Below the pieces are notes generated by a model, which had not been told where the DNA came from, searched no databases, and saw only the letters and a list, made by a program, of their open reading frames with translations. Below are positions 19,385-29,924 of a stretch of 64,000 bases of DNA, piece after piece (position 1 is the first letter of the stretch; each line of letters begins with the position of its first letter). This stretch comes from Mauremys mutica. Its lineage: Eukaryota > Chordata > Testudines > Geoemydidae. The translations under genes were made by a program, and so were the position numbers. The stretch is taken from assembly GCF_020497125.1 (NCBI RefSeq), contig NC_059073.1, positions 9,073,225 to 9,137,224 on the forward strand. The letters run 5' to 3'.

Positions 19385-20808
19385 AGATCCTGTCAAACTA
19401 ACTCAATATCTATTTTTGAGAAGATTACAAATTTCTGTAAGGCGTTTGACTTGGGCTGGCAAGACATTTTGATTTAAGTATGATATAAAATTTACATGGC
19501 ATACTTTACATGGATTAAAAGCTGATTGACTGATAGATCTCAAAATGTAACTGCAAATGGGAAATCATAATTGAACGGAAGTGTCTCTAGTGGTGTCCAC
19601 AGGGATCTGTTCCTGGCCCTACGCTATTTAACATTTTTATTAATAAGAACATAAGAATGGCCATACTGGGTCAGACCAAAGGTCCATCCAGCCCAGTATC
19701 CTGTCTGCCGACAGTGGCCAATGCCAGGTGCCCCAGAGGGAGTGAACCTAACAGGTAATGATCAAGTGATCTCTCTCCTTCCATCCATCTCCACCCTCTG
19801 ACAAACAGAGGTTAGGGACACCATTCCTTACCCTGGCTAATAGCCATTAATGGACTTAACCTCCATGCATTTATCTAGCTCTCTTTTAAAGTTTTTATTA
19901 ACATAAAAACCATCACTGATGGAGTTTGCAGATGACACAATTATTGGGGCAGTGGTAAATAATGAAGAGGACAGGTCACTGACACAGAGTGATCTGGATC
20001 GCTTGCTAAGAGGGGCATAAGCAAACAGCATGTGTTTTAATACAGCTAAATGTAAATGTAGAATCTATGAACAAAGAATGCAGGCCATAGTTTCTTGATG
20101 GGAGATTCTATCCTGGGAAGCAGTGACTCTGAAAAAAAAATTGGGGGTCATGGTGGATAATCAGCTGATCATGAGCTCCCAGTGTTATGCTGAGGCCAAA
20201 AGGGCTAATGGAATCCTGGGATGCATAAACAGGGAAATTTCAAGGGGGGAGTACTGAGGCTATTTTACCTCTATATTTGGGACTGCTGCTGGAATCCTGT
20301 GTTTAGTTCTGGGGTCCACAATTTGAAAAGGGTGTTGATACATTGGAGAGGGGTCAGAGAAGAGCCAGGAGAATACTAAAGAGATTAGAAAGCAGGCCTT
20401 ATAGTGATAGACTCAAAGAGCTCCATCTATTTATCGTAACACAGAGATTGTTAAGGGGTCTTGACTTGATTATAATCTGTAAGTACCTACAAAATATTTG
20501 AGAATGTGCTCTTCCCTCTAGCAGAGAAAGGTATAACATGCTCCAATGGCTGGGAGTTGAAACTGGACAAATTCAGAGTGGAAATCAGGTGTACATTTTT
20601 AACAGTAAGAGTAATTAATCATTGGAACAATTTACCACGGGTCATTGTGGATTCTCCATCCCTGGCCATTTTAAAATCAAGGTTGGATGTTTTTCTAAAA
20701 GATCTGCATTAGGAATTATTTTGGGGGAATCCTATGGACCGTGTTATACAGGAGGTCAGACTAGATGATCATAGTGAACTCTTCTGGCCTCAGAATCTAT
20801 GAATCTAG
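19385..20808 (+). mobile_element. CR1 LINE, old copy with much of the RT region
   Basis: CR1 phrases run in order: CAAATTTCTGTAAGGCGTTT, the motif-B region near GGGATCTGTTCCTGGCCC, motif C (GTTTGCAGATGACACAATTA, coding FADDT), GCAGAGAAAGGTATAACATG, ATTGGAACAATTTACCACGG and the 3' end GGTCAGACTAGATGATCATA with an ATCTATGAATCT tail. Many frameshifts and stops make it a pseudogene. A second CR1 (19644-19891) is nested inside. Confidence 0.85.
19644..19891 (-). mobile_element. CR1 3' end nested in CR1, with 10-bp duplication
   Basis: This is a different CR1 subfamily on the opposite strand. It is recognised by AAGAACATAAGAATGGCCAT, TCAGACCAAAGGTCCATCCA and the GACAGTGGCCAATGCCAGGT block. It is flanked by perfect TTTTTATTAA direct repeats (19634-19643 and 19892-19901). 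The host CR1 resumes just after the second copy, with TTTGCAGATGACACA a little downstream. Confidence 0.85.
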
Positions 20809-21405
20809 CTCCTTCTAAGCAAGCACTTTTATTCTTAAGGTAAGAACATTACAGAGAAGACATATTAAAATAATAAAAGAACCCACACGCATGCTAAAAA
20901 CCTTACCAGAGTTCTCCGCCAACTGCAACTGAGGGCTCTAATAGGTGTTAGTCCCTCTGAACCCACGGCTGGGTTTTCTATGTGGTTACAAATTCATCCA
21001 TTTTAGATCCAGAATCAGAACAGAGGCTGGGCAGATCACGTTTCTTTACACTGCTGGAGACTTTGCTCTTGGCCTTCTATAATCAGTGGACAATGACCCT
21101 GTCCTCAGGGTTTAGCTTCAAAAGGCTGGGTTTTCGCCTAACCAGAACTAGGGAATGAGCTTTAACCTCTCCCTAGGAATTGTTGAGGAAATCCACTTGA
21201 CTCTTATTGTCCCAAAAGTCCATACCTGTCTGGCACATTTTCAGTCTAGTCTTTTGAACACCCAGCTGTTACTTCTCCTCCCTAGAGAGTTTACATACAA
21301 ACCCGGACCACAATAATAAATAGACTTAATACAATAAGGCCTGCCAAGGTTATTGCCGGAAATTGTCATATCACTCACAGAGGTTTTGCGACACTGGGAT
21401 TCAGA
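20809..21405 (-). mobile_element. possible LTR fragment (minus)
   Basis: The region resembles a turtle LTR from memory. On the minus strand an AATAAAAG signal lies at about 20827-20835, and the opposite end reads ...CAAGGTTATTGCCGG. No paired termini or target duplication were found. Confidence 0.35.
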
Positions 21406-22013
21406 CCATCTTGCCATTTCCTGTAGTCCAGTAAATGGTGCTGTAGCTAGACTGCTGCTAGATTTGAAATAGTGCTTGTTCTCTCTCTCTCTCTATTTAC
21501 CTATCCTGTACCAGGGCCAAAGAAAAGAATTTTGGGGCCCTATGCATTATAGAAATAGCGGGCCCCCATCTTCCTTAAAGTAGACAGAGCTTGTGATATA
21601 CAGTCTGTAAATATGAGAACCTTTCCATTAATTAATAATTATTGGTATATGAGAGAAGACTTTTTACAAAATCTAATATGAAATATATTAATATTAATAG
21701 ATCTAGAATATTTAATTTAAAACGACATGGCAATTTGATTATTTTAAAAAATCTAATACCCACTCTGACTTCTTTTGCTCTGGGAAACATTTACTAAGTA
21801 GTCTAATTGCTGGGTCTATTTGTGAAATGTGACTTAGAAATGGATTCAACTGTGCCGAGCTGCCTCCCCAGTGACAGGGCAAAGGATTCGTGACTAAAAC
21901 AGAACTTGCTGGAGACCCTACAAATCAGAAAGGCGCGAGTGCCTAGTGCCTGGGAAAACTGAGCCTCCTGAGCCAGAGACACTTTGCTGAAAAACGGGCA
22001 GGGCTAAGAGAGC
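21406..22013. other. unannotated stretch
   Basis: No gene recognised. It is A/T-rich at 21600-21760. The GGGGCCCTATGCATTATAG phrase (21535-21555) may be a hAT relic. Confidence 0.35.
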
Positions 22014-22021
22014 TCCTAAGG

Positions 22022-22339
22022 CAGGGGTCCCCAACCCGGTGCCCGCGGGTGCCATGGCGCCCGTGGGGGCATCTTAATGCGCCCGCGTCCTGGCCCCCGG
22101 GAGAGCACCCACCGAAATGCCACCGAATTTCAGCAGCGTTTCGGCGGGGACGCCTCTCGATGACGACGCTTGTTGCCAACAAGTGATGTCGTCGAGAGGC
22201 GTCACCCCCGAATTTCAGCAGTGACGCCTCTGGATGACGCCACTTTCCATCGACAAGTGACGTCATCGAGAGGCGTTGCCCCCCAAGTTGGCATTTCGGC
22301 GGGTGCTCCACCGCCAGAGGAAGAGGTGGGGGACCACTG
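22022..22339. mobile_element. hAT-type fold-back MITE with two tandem hairpins
   Basis: Termini CAGGGGTCCCCAAC and GTGGGGGACCACTG are flanked by an 8-bp duplication with one mismatch (TCCTAAGG at 22014-22021, GCCTAAGG at 22340-22347), as expected for hAT elements. Inside are a second arm pair (GAGCACCCACCGAAATGCCA with GGCATTTCGGCGGGTGCTC) and two CpG-rich hairpins built on GACGCCTCTCGATGACG (22149-22203 and 22223-22277). There is no transposase, so it was mobilised in trans. Confidence 0.8.
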
Positions 22340-22347
22340 GCCTAAGG

Positions 22348-23880
22348 GAAAGAGCCCCAGAGTCTCAATTGGCTGGGGACACAAGTTTGTTCCGAACCAA
22401 TACAAACAAGGAACTGACTCTGAGACACTGATTGTGAGATTGGGCTTCAGCAGCTGAGTGTGCAGGAAAGCGGGGTCCTTTCGCCCTGAGAAAAAGGGTG
22501 GACTTGGGAGCGAGGACCCTGAAGAGGTCCTGTGGACAATGGCACTGATGACCCCACAAGGCCATCAAGGAGGCAGAAAGAACCAAGGACAGGCTGAACC
22601 CTGGAAAGGGCCTGGGAAACTGGCTCCCTTCCAAGAAGCCCCCCTACTTTTGCATGGCTTTGATTGCCATGGCCACCCCAGAGAGCACCGAGAAGAGGCA
22701 CAGCCGCCTAGGGCGCCAAACCTGAGTGGCGCTGTGACCTTGTGCGCCAGGCCGCAACGCCATTCATTGAAGTCTGGCCTCGGTGCTCCCCCATCGTAAG
22801 TCAGAACAGGAAGCGCCTGGGCCAAACCTGGTTGGAGCCCAAAGAGGGTCACTATCTCCAAAGGGCAGAAAAACTGGCCATTGCCTCCTCTGCTCCCAGG
22901 CTCCCCCCCACCGGTCTCACACTGCTCTCCTCCTCTGAGGTGTCCCTGCCCCCGCCTGACCCTCCTCTTCCCCTCCCGGGTGGCTGACCCCCACCACTAG
23001 CATGACCCCCCACCCATAAAGCCCTATACCCCCGCCCAGGAGTCCCTGCCTCCCCAACCCTGGTCCCTCCTCTTGCCTCTCCCTTCCAGCGAGACTCAGG
23101 TCTGTCCTGCTTTCTGGTGCGGAGAGGAGCCAGAGCCAGACACCTCAGCACCCTGGTGCTATGCCGGCAGCACTCAGCGCTACCAGCAGCCGTGTGACCT
23201 GTGCACCATACTGGTTGCAACCGCCAGTGACCCCCCCGCATAGACACAGCAAGGGTTGTTAGTTGCCACATGCTGGGGGAAGGGGAGGGGGAGAGGGGAG
23301 GGTGGTATTTCCCCTTTGTAACTTGCAAATTCTACATAAAAAACCCAGGGCATGGCAACCGGCAACACATGGGAAAAACCAGCCAGGCAAGTGCACCGAG
23401 TGCACATTGGTTCATCTAGGCCTGATATGTACCCTCTTCCTCTCTCTCTCTGTCTCCACATGTTATCTACGCCCTACATTCCTCTCGGGATAGTGAATCC
23501 CTGGGGCCTGGCTGCTTCCCTCCCTCTGGAGTTCCTGCCCAGGGAGAGCAGCTGTCAGTGACAGTTGTGGCTTTCTTGCAGGCCCAACCCAGGCTCCTTC
23601 CTGCTTCTTTGGGCTCAAGTCAGTTTGAAGGCCACATGCTGGGGGAATGATGCTACCTCTCGACCTCGCAGGAGTGCTGTAATGGGCTCGGATGCCACAA
23701 TAATGGAGGCCCTCGGAACAGATAGATCCTACAGGAATGGCTACCGATGCTCTAGGAATGGTACAGGCAGCACTCCCCATCCTTTGAGTCTGGCAGAGAA
23801 GCACTGTTTGCCAGCAAGAGGTACAGAAGCATGGTTAATGAATTGCTGCTCTCTGGTTCCTATCCCTTAAGCCTCTGAGT
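22348..23880. other. unannotated, GC-rich
   Basis: No gene or confident repeat. Several frames of 80-158 codons overlap on both strands, reflecting low stop density in G/C-rich sequence rather than coding. A GGGGAGGGGGAG tract lies at 23276-23300. Confidence 0.4.
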
Positions 23881-24700
23881 TAATTATGACATTAACCGTT
23901 ACTGTTATATTATGCTGACGTTTGAAGTATTCCAGAAATTGGCACTAGATGCAGAACGGGAGAATTAAATATAGAGATGCTAACAATAAATGCTTGGGCA
24001 AGGGGAGGGGAAAATCATTTTCTGATGGGAGAGTTTGGCTTAACTCTTTCTCCCTCTGTCTGTGATGTATGGCTTGGCAGAGTGACATCATTTTAAACAG
24101 GATCACACCATCAGAGGAAGAAATGGGGAGAGGGAGAGGGTTGTGATTTACATTTAAAAAAGTAAAATGATCTAACTGAATAAATCTTCTCTGAGCAAGC
24201 ACTAAATATGTTCAGAAATCAGGCAGCTTAAATGGATCCATCAGAAATGCAGAGTGTACACATTTTCCTCCCCAAAGCAATTAATGTGATGAAAAGGAAC
24301 AAAGTGGCAGAAGAAAACAAACTGATTACAAAAATTTCCTTCAGAGCTTTTTGAATACGTGCCATGGATTGTGCTTCCCTTTTCTGCTCTCAAACTCCCC
24401 AATGGTCGAACGTGTGTGTATTGGCAAAGTTGCCCAGTTTTGCCTAGTGCTGGCTAATGGCATAAAAGCACGGTGTGCCAACTTCGTATGGCAAGATAAC
24501 AGCGTTATCTCTCTTCTTGGCTTCTTTGCTGCACTTGGGAAAATGTGTGGTGAAAGTAGAGATGATGGAAGCTTGAGCAGTTCCAGAATTAACACCAGTG
24601 ACTTTAATGTGGCCCAGCCAGTGTTGTGTTGTCTGCTAGTGTGCGGTCCACTAGATTGGAGATAACAGCCTACTACTAGTTGTAGTAGCCATTCGAGCTA
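23881..24700. other. unannotated; possible conserved non-coding stretch
   Basis: Repeat-poor, moderately A/T-rich sequence with no recognisable gene. TGACATCATTTTAAACAGG and AGCAATTAATGTGATGA are examples of possible transcription-factor sites. Function is unproven. Confidence 0.3.
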
Positions 24701-24770
24701 TGCCTTTAGCTCAAGTGGTAGAGCTCTAAACAGCGGTGCTAAAGGTCCTGGGCTCAGATACACCTAGAGA
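24701..24770 (+). mobile_element. tRNA-derived SINE head
   Basis: A box-A-like TTTAGCTCAAGTGGTAGAGC is followed, at tRNA spacing, by a box-B-like GGTCCTGGGCTCAGATAC. The acceptor ends do not pair, so it is not a tRNA gene. A related head lies at 25851-25925. Confidence 0.5.
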
Positions 24771-24954
24771 TTTCTTAAATGAACAAAATAAAGTTTAGGC
24801 TGAAGAGCAGAATAATTTCCTAAACATGAGGTTTGTTAGAATGCGGAACAAATAGTCTCCCAAAGGAAATGGAGAATATGCTGAGGGGAACAATCTTGTT
24901 CCGGGTTAACTCTGTGATGAAGTTAGCTAGTGTATGTGTGCACCACTGCTCTCT
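24771..24954. other. unannotated short stretch
   Basis: Possibly a very old CR1 relic near 24818-24900 (TTTCCTAAACATGAGG), not secure. Confidence 0.3.
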
Positions 24955-25845
24955 AGTGGATGGAATTATAACTGCTCACCCTGTTTTATATCCTACACTG
25001 CTAAGGGATTTCAGCGGGGCAGGTGCCCCACTCCCTAAGAATTTAGGCTGCAGTAGGCCAGTGGGCCTGCACAGATGAACAGCCAATCAAAAAAGGGCTT
25101 ATTGGGAGCCAATCAGGGCCCAGATTAGAGACAGCCAATCAGGGCCAGGCTCAGCCATATATAAAAGCTGCCCAGAACAGCAGCAGATAGTCTGTCTCAG
25201 GCCTTTGAGAGGGGAAGGTCTGTCTCCAGAGTGGGGAGACTAGCACCAGGGACAGCGCAGTGCTGGGCAGGCCCGGGGGAGCAGAAGGGGACTCCAGCCG
25301 GGTGTCTGCCAGGCTGCAAGCCCTGAGGGGAATGGCCTAGCCGGTGCAAGGGGCCGAAGGGGAAGTGGCCTAGGGAAGTGGACAGATGGAGGGGGGAGAA
25401 GGAGGACAGCAAGGCTGCCATCAGAGGGTCCCTGGGCCAGGACCCAGAGTAGAGGGCAGGCCTGGGTCCCCTCCCGCCCCTCTTGCAGTACACCCAGCCA
25501 TTGGCCGTGGGGAGCGGCCATCACAGACTAGGCCAGATCCCTGACAGGAGGGATTAGACTTTGGGGTGTGTGGTTGGACATGGTGGCTGGGGCATAGAAA
25601 GACTGCTGATCACCCCCTGCCCCCTGGAAGTGGTTGTGGATGGACTAAGGGGCACTGCCGGAGGGCCGTGGTCCAGAAGAGGACGCCGCGAGCTGGAGAG
25701 CGACGCGGGCTCAGCCGCCAACCAAGGGCGAGACAACGGGTGGGACACCACTGAGAGAGAGTGCTCCACTGGACTGAGCTAATTCCCAAGGATGACCAGC
25801 AGGAGGTGCTGCAGTGGTGAGTCCCAACCTTGTCAGAGGGATAAA
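24955..25845 (+). mobile_element. LTR-like block with promoter
   Basis: Three AGCCAATCA boxes start at 25081, 25107 and 25133 (exact 26-bp spacing) and are followed by ATATATAAAAG at 25156-25166. The transcribed part is purine- and GC-rich and ends near GGTGAGTCCC (25817), a splice-donor-like site. This layout resembles the LTR and leader of a vertebrate LTR retrotransposon as I recall from turtle genomes. No PBS, gag or pol was recognised and the termini are not defined. Confidence 0.45.
25081..25166 (+). promoter_or_regulatory. triple CCAAT array plus TATA box
   Basis: Three 26-bp units each begin AGCCAATCA, and the second and third read AGCCAATCAGGGCC identically. The array ends directly at an ATATATAAAA box. 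CCAAT boxes of this kind bind NF-Y. This is a strong-looking Pol II core promoter, probably of a mobile element. Confidence 0.65.
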
Positions 25846-25850
25846 GGAGA

Positions 25851-25925
25851 TTCACCTTTAGCTCAAGTGGAGCAGGCCTATGCTTTTGGAGAAGAAAGGT
25901 CTTAATTCTATCCCCACTGCTGCTG
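25851..25925 (+). mobile_element. tRNA-derived SINE head, second copy
   Basis: TTCACCTTTAGCTCAAGTGG, a TGCTTTTGGAGAAGAAAGGT stretch and a degenerate box B (TCTTAATTCTATCCCC) parallel the copy at 24701. The two copies flank the LTR-like block. Confidence 0.45.
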
Positions 25926-26039
25926 TAAAGGTCCAAGCAACCATGCTGTGTGTAATAAGGACAACTTTGAAGTCTCTTGGTGGCCAAGGGATTTTCCCAA
26001 AGCGTTCTAACACATTTTTCATCTGGAGACAGGGGTTAG

Positions 26040-26151
26040 TGGGGATGCTGAGAGCCATTGAACCAAACTGTAAACCCTGTATATGTTGGAAACCACTTCA
26101 AGCCAGGGGTGCAGCAGCACCTCCCGCACCCCTTGTTCCAGCACCTATGTC
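26040..26151 (-). mobile_element. MITE fragment (AGGTGCTGGAAC family)
   Basis: The reverse complement begins ACATAGGTGCTGGAACAAGG and contains GGCTTGAAGTGGTTTCCAAC. The same sequence occurs in plus orientation at 59371-59463, where about 25 internal bases are missing. Confidence 0.65.
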
Positions 26152-26204
26152 TGGAGATCTCCTTAAAGTGCTTTCTGAGGATTAATTAGTGGAGCCAGAC
26201 AACT

Positions 26205-26380
26205 GTGTTAGGGAAGCATTGTTATCCCTATGTTCTAGACAGGAAAATGGAAGCAGAGGGAGTAAGGGGCACGGCCAAAGCCCTGCAGCAAATCAGTGGA
26301 AGAGCCAGGAATAGAACTGAGGAGATTTCCTGATTCCTAGGCCCCCAGTTTAACTGATCAACACACTTCTTAATCTATTT
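26205..26380 (-). mobile_element. MIR-like SINE (minus)
   Basis: CATTGTTATCCCTATGTTCT, then AGACAGGAAAATGGAAGCAG, CACGGCCAAAGCCCTGCAGC and AGGAATAGAACTGAGGAG are the reverse of the MIR core and head in the correct order. Confidence 0.65.
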
Positions 26381-26589
26381 AATGAAATTAAGCCTTACAG
26401 TGGTTCTTCTTCTTAAGTGTGTGATGGCGCCTTTAGGTGATGAGGTTGGGCCCTGACTATTCATATACGGTCTCCATGGGCTGCAGTGCCAGGGATAGAT
26501 GTTGGCACTGCACTCATGTGTGCCTCCTACTGGGAAGCCCTTCAAGTTAAAAGTACTGGAAACATCACGAGTGTGGGTTAAAAGAGGCA

Positions 26590-27182
26590 GAGGATGGCGC
26601 TTGGGCGTGGGAGTCAGGTGACCAGGGTCGTTCGTGTCTCTGCCAGTGACTCGTTGAGCAACCTTGGTCAATCCACAATTATTTTTTTTTCTTGAATTTT
26701 CAATAGGCCAAAAAAAATTGAATATTTTCCATTGTTTTGGAATTGCCATTATTCACCCAGCTCTAACTGCGAGTCCCTGAGCTGCGTTTCCAGATTGCCT
26801 TTTATTATTGTTTTACTTTAGCTGCCACAGAATGTTCCTAAGTAATATTATGCCACCAATTAACGACCAGTACAGACAGGATGGATGCTCCGATTACATT
26901 GGGCAATCTGGTTCAATAAATATTTCACGGGGCTAGGGAGCCACCAGTTAGCATCATTAAATGCACACAGGATGGGGGTGGGGAGAGGTGGTGCAGTATG
27001 GGACAGGGCTTCCTGAAGTTGTCTCCCCTTACGTGGAGGCATTAAATTTAGACATTTAAATATCTTTGAAAATTTGGCTCTGAGCCTCTCTTTGCCTGGC
27101 TTCCCCATCTATAAAACAGGGATAATAGTATTTCCCTACCTCAAGGAGTGTTGCCAGGATAAATCCATTAAGGCGCTCAATG
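26590..27182 (+). mobile_element. MIR-like SINE, split
   Basis: The head and first core half are at 26590-26675 (GTGGGAGTCAGGTGACCAGG ... GAGCAACCTTGGTCAATCC). The second core half is at about 27070-27182 (GAGCCTCTCTTTGCCTGGCT, then CATCTATAAAACAGGGATAA). About 400 bases lie between, including an A/T-rich MITE. Confidence 0.6.
26676..26765. mobile_element. A/T-rich MITE family, copy 3 (partial)
   Basis: A/T-rich phrases (TTGAATATTTTCCATTG) end in TTCACCCAGCTCTAACTG, the shared end of this family. It sits at the break point of the surrounding MIR. Confidence 0.5.
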
Positions 27183-27199
27183 TGATGGCCCAGGTCTCG

Positions 27200-27815
27200 A
27201 AGGTCCCAGACAGCCACCACATCCTGGCCTCCACCCAGTGTTTGCTGAAAGCTCGTGGGCCCGGAAGCTAGCAGGACTACAGCCTCAGCCAAGGTACCAC
27301 CCCGGGAGCCCTGACTGGAAGATCGCCCAGGCACCACCAATTGGCCCAACCACACTCTTTAAGCCAGAAGGAGGCTCAGGAAGTTGGTAATTTTCTGTTG
27401 TGGCTGCATTGGACCCTGCTTGTGCCTGCATCCAACACTCTCCCTGATTCCTGCTTTGCTCCTGGCTCCTGCCTCACCCCTACCTTCGCTCCTGTTCCCA
27501 TGGTGCTCCGGTTCTGTGCTTGATATTTACCTCTCTTCCAGTTCCTGTCCTTGCTTCCACCATCAGTTGCCAGGGCTGTCTCTGACCCCAGCCTCTGGCT
27601 TGACATTTGATTCTGGCATTTGGTATCTGACCTTGATCTTGACCTGCCGCTTCCATTCCTGACTCTGACTCGGGCTGGCCCCCTTGCTCTGCTAACTAGC
27701 AGCTGATTCTGGTGCTGACCCTCAGCTTTGTTCCCCAACCTGGATGCTTGCTCTTCTCACTAATCTCTGACTGCTAGGCCAGACTGCCTACATCTTGGTC
27801 CACCACACATACATT
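27200..27815 (+). mobile_element. LTR-like repeat, CTGACT/CTGGCT-rich
   Basis: The end phrase GCTAGGCCAGACTGCCTACATC corresponds to ATTAGGCTAGACTGCCCTCATC at about 15768-15790, and both are preceded by runs of CTGACTCTGGCTCTGATC-type words. This suggests two members of one LTR-like family. No paired ends were found. Confidence 0.4.
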
Positions 27816-27893
27816 GTGATGAGGAAGCTTTAGGAAGTATATAGATAGATTGGGCTAGATGGACTAATATGGGAAACTCTGTGTATGAATAAT

Positions 27894-28043
27894 ACACATC
27901 TCTGGAGATATTTAAGAGTAGGTTTGATAAATGTCTATCAGGGAGGGTCTAGGCAGTATTTGGTCCTGCCTTGAGGGCAGGAGACTGGACTCGATGACCT
28001 CTCGAGGCCCCTTCCAGTCCTAGAATCTCTGAATCTCTGAATA
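27894..28043 (+). mobile_element. CR1 LINE, 3' end with tandem tail
   Basis: CTGGAGATATTTAAGAGTAG, then GGTCCTGCCTTGAGGGCAGG, then GACTGGACTCGATGACCTCT and the tail TCTCTGAA repeated. This is the diagnostic CR1 octamer-type end. Confidence 0.85.
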
Positions 28044-28629
28044 TCGTGGTCTCCAGCTATTCCTTCTGTAGCGGTGTTGTCCTGAGCTCATTATTCTGTA
28101 AGTCCAGCTGTTGTCAACCCATTTTTTCAGGTGACTGTCGCTCATACTTTATTTTACTCTTCTGGCCTGCTTGTCCTTGTTTCAGTAGAAATACAATACA
28201 CTGTCTCATTAAAATTAACAACATTTAATGCAATTTAATTCTGTCTGTTTTCAATGGGATTTCACTTGGCTCGCTCTAATTCAATCCATTTCAGCTAAAT
28301 GCAGCACAGATAAATCAGTTTAAGGAATTTCATTTAAAAGAATTTACTACAGAGGAAATAAATCACGTTCATTTAAAACACACAACAATCAATATTGTGC
28401 GATTTGCTTAAATTCAGTTACGTTCAACCGAAGTAAATTAAACCAAAGCAATTCGATGTATTCCGATTAAAATTCACAAAAATTTGGGGTAACGTTTAGT
28501 TAATTTCAGAGAGAGTTTATTTGTACCCATTTCAGGCCAGTTCAAACTAGTAGCCTTAAAGATGCTTTTGCCTGGAATTCTATCCCCAATTTATCTTTTT
28601 TTTCCATTTTTGTGGTTTTCAGCTTCTAT
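28044..28629. other. unannotated, A/T-rich, quasi-repetitive
   Basis: From 28190 to 28520 the sequence cycles through words such as AATTCAAT, TTCATTTAAA and AAATTAAACC with no exact period. It is a degenerate A/T repeat or old element of unknown class. Confidence 0.35.
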
Positions 28630-29345
28630 GCCCTGGTCTACACTACGAGTTTAGGTCAAATTTAAAAGTCTTAGATCTATTTAACCCTGCACCCCTCCAC
28701 ATGATGAAGCCATTTTTGTTGACTTAAAGGGCTCTTAAAATCGATTTCTGTACTCCTCCCCAATGAGGGGATTAGCGCTGAAATCAACATTGCCGGGTCG
28801 AATTTGGGGTAGTGTGGACGCAATTCGATGGTATTGGCCTCCAGGAGCTATCCCAGAGTGCTCCCTTGTGACCGCTCTGGACAGCACTTTGAACGCAGAT
28901 GCACTAGCCAGGTACACAGGAAAAGCCCCAGGAACTTTTGAATTTCATTTCCTGTTTGGCCAGAGTGGCAAACGCAGCAGCACTCAGCAGCACAGGTGAC
29001 CATGCAGTCCCCCCAGAATGTTTCTACACTGCCCCTATCATCTCCATCCCTGAGGTTATTGCAGATTAGAAGGCAAAAAAAACGTACTCGCAATGACATG
29101 TTTTCCAACCTCATGCAGTCCTCCCATACTGATAGGGCACAACATAATGCATGGAGGCATTCAGTAGCAGAGGTCAGGAAAGAATTGCTGTGTTTGCTTA
29201 ACAGCAAAACTATCATGCCTCGCTAGTGATCCTGCCCGAGCCAGGTCGCTGTGTCACATGCACTCTGCGCTGTGTCAGCCTTGGGCGGGGGCATGACCGC
29301 TTTGTGAGCAGGAAGGCCATAGACATAGCCATCGCATTAGGTAGC
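28630..29345 (+). mobile_element. PIF/Harbinger-like DNA transposon, internally deleted
   Basis: The left end GCCCTGGTCTACACTACGAG and the following CTGCACCCCTCCACATGATG, CCGGGTCGAATTTGGGGTA and CAGGAGCTATCCCAGAGTGC are familiar from a reptilian Harbinger-type element that carries a Myb-like gene and a transposase. At 29055-29215 a stretch corresponds to the tail of the Myb-like gene. The middle is deleted and no right terminus could be fixed. Class by recall. Confidence 0.5.
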
Positions 29346-29403
29346 TTCTGTAGCTAGAGAAAACATTCCTGTGCATTCAGCAAAGTCTGTGGCAAAAAAA
29401 GAG

Positions 29404-29476
29404 AAGCCCGTAGTGTAGTGATTATCACGTACACCTAACACGCAAAATGTCCCTAGTTTGAAACCGGGCGGAAGCA
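29404..29476 (+). pseudogene. tRNA-Val (AAC) pseudogene
   Basis: The length is 73 bases, with the D-arm TAGTGTAGTGATTATCACGT and anticodon-loop CCTAACAC (anticodon AAC). The T-loop TTTGAAA and the 3' strand CCGGGCGGAAGCA closely follow vertebrate tRNA-Val. Only three acceptor pairs remain (the 5' strand AAGCCCG does not pair with CGGAAGC beyond the inner three). The T-stem has a mismatch and box B is altered. It is therefore a pseudogene or tRNA-derived retrosequence. Confidence 0.85.
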
Positions 29477-29924
29477 GGTCACCGTTCCTTTTTCTGACTC
29501 CGCTCCTGCATTTTCAATAATATGGAAGCTCTCTCTAAGTTATAGTCCCTTACCTTTTCAGCTGCTCTGATAAATTAACATTTTTTGTTAGGGGAGGGAG
29601 AAAATTTTCATGAAGCCTTTTATAGGGACTAAATGCTATCTAGGACTCTGAAATAATCTTAACGTGGCCCTTAGAGTGCAATCCTTCGTTCTGGATTTGC
29701 CATTCCACAAGTTGAACTTCTCCTTACTACTGTCCAGGCTTCATGAGCCATGGGAGCAAGGGGCAGGCTGGGGTAGGTGCAACCACACGGTGCTGCCGGC
29801 TGGGAGAGCAGTCTGAGGCAGAAGCCTCCAGCTCGCATGATATTCCAGGCAGGACTGAATCTCCATGAGGCAAAACTTAAAGAAGAGAATTAGCTGGAGT
29901 CACTCGGATTCGGTGCTCTATGAG
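29477..29924. other. unannotated stretch
   Basis: Nothing recognised. Confidence 0.4.

Noticed and set aside
22852..23328. 158-codon minus-strand frame
   Set aside because: Glycine/arginine-rich translation of GC-rich DNA with competing frames on the other strand; no motifs.
24701..24770. functional tRNA gene
   Set aside because: Box-like motifs are present but acceptor ends do not pair; a SINE head is more likely.
29404..29476. functional tRNA-Val gene
   Set aside because: Four of seven acceptor pairs are lost and the T-stem and box B are altered.
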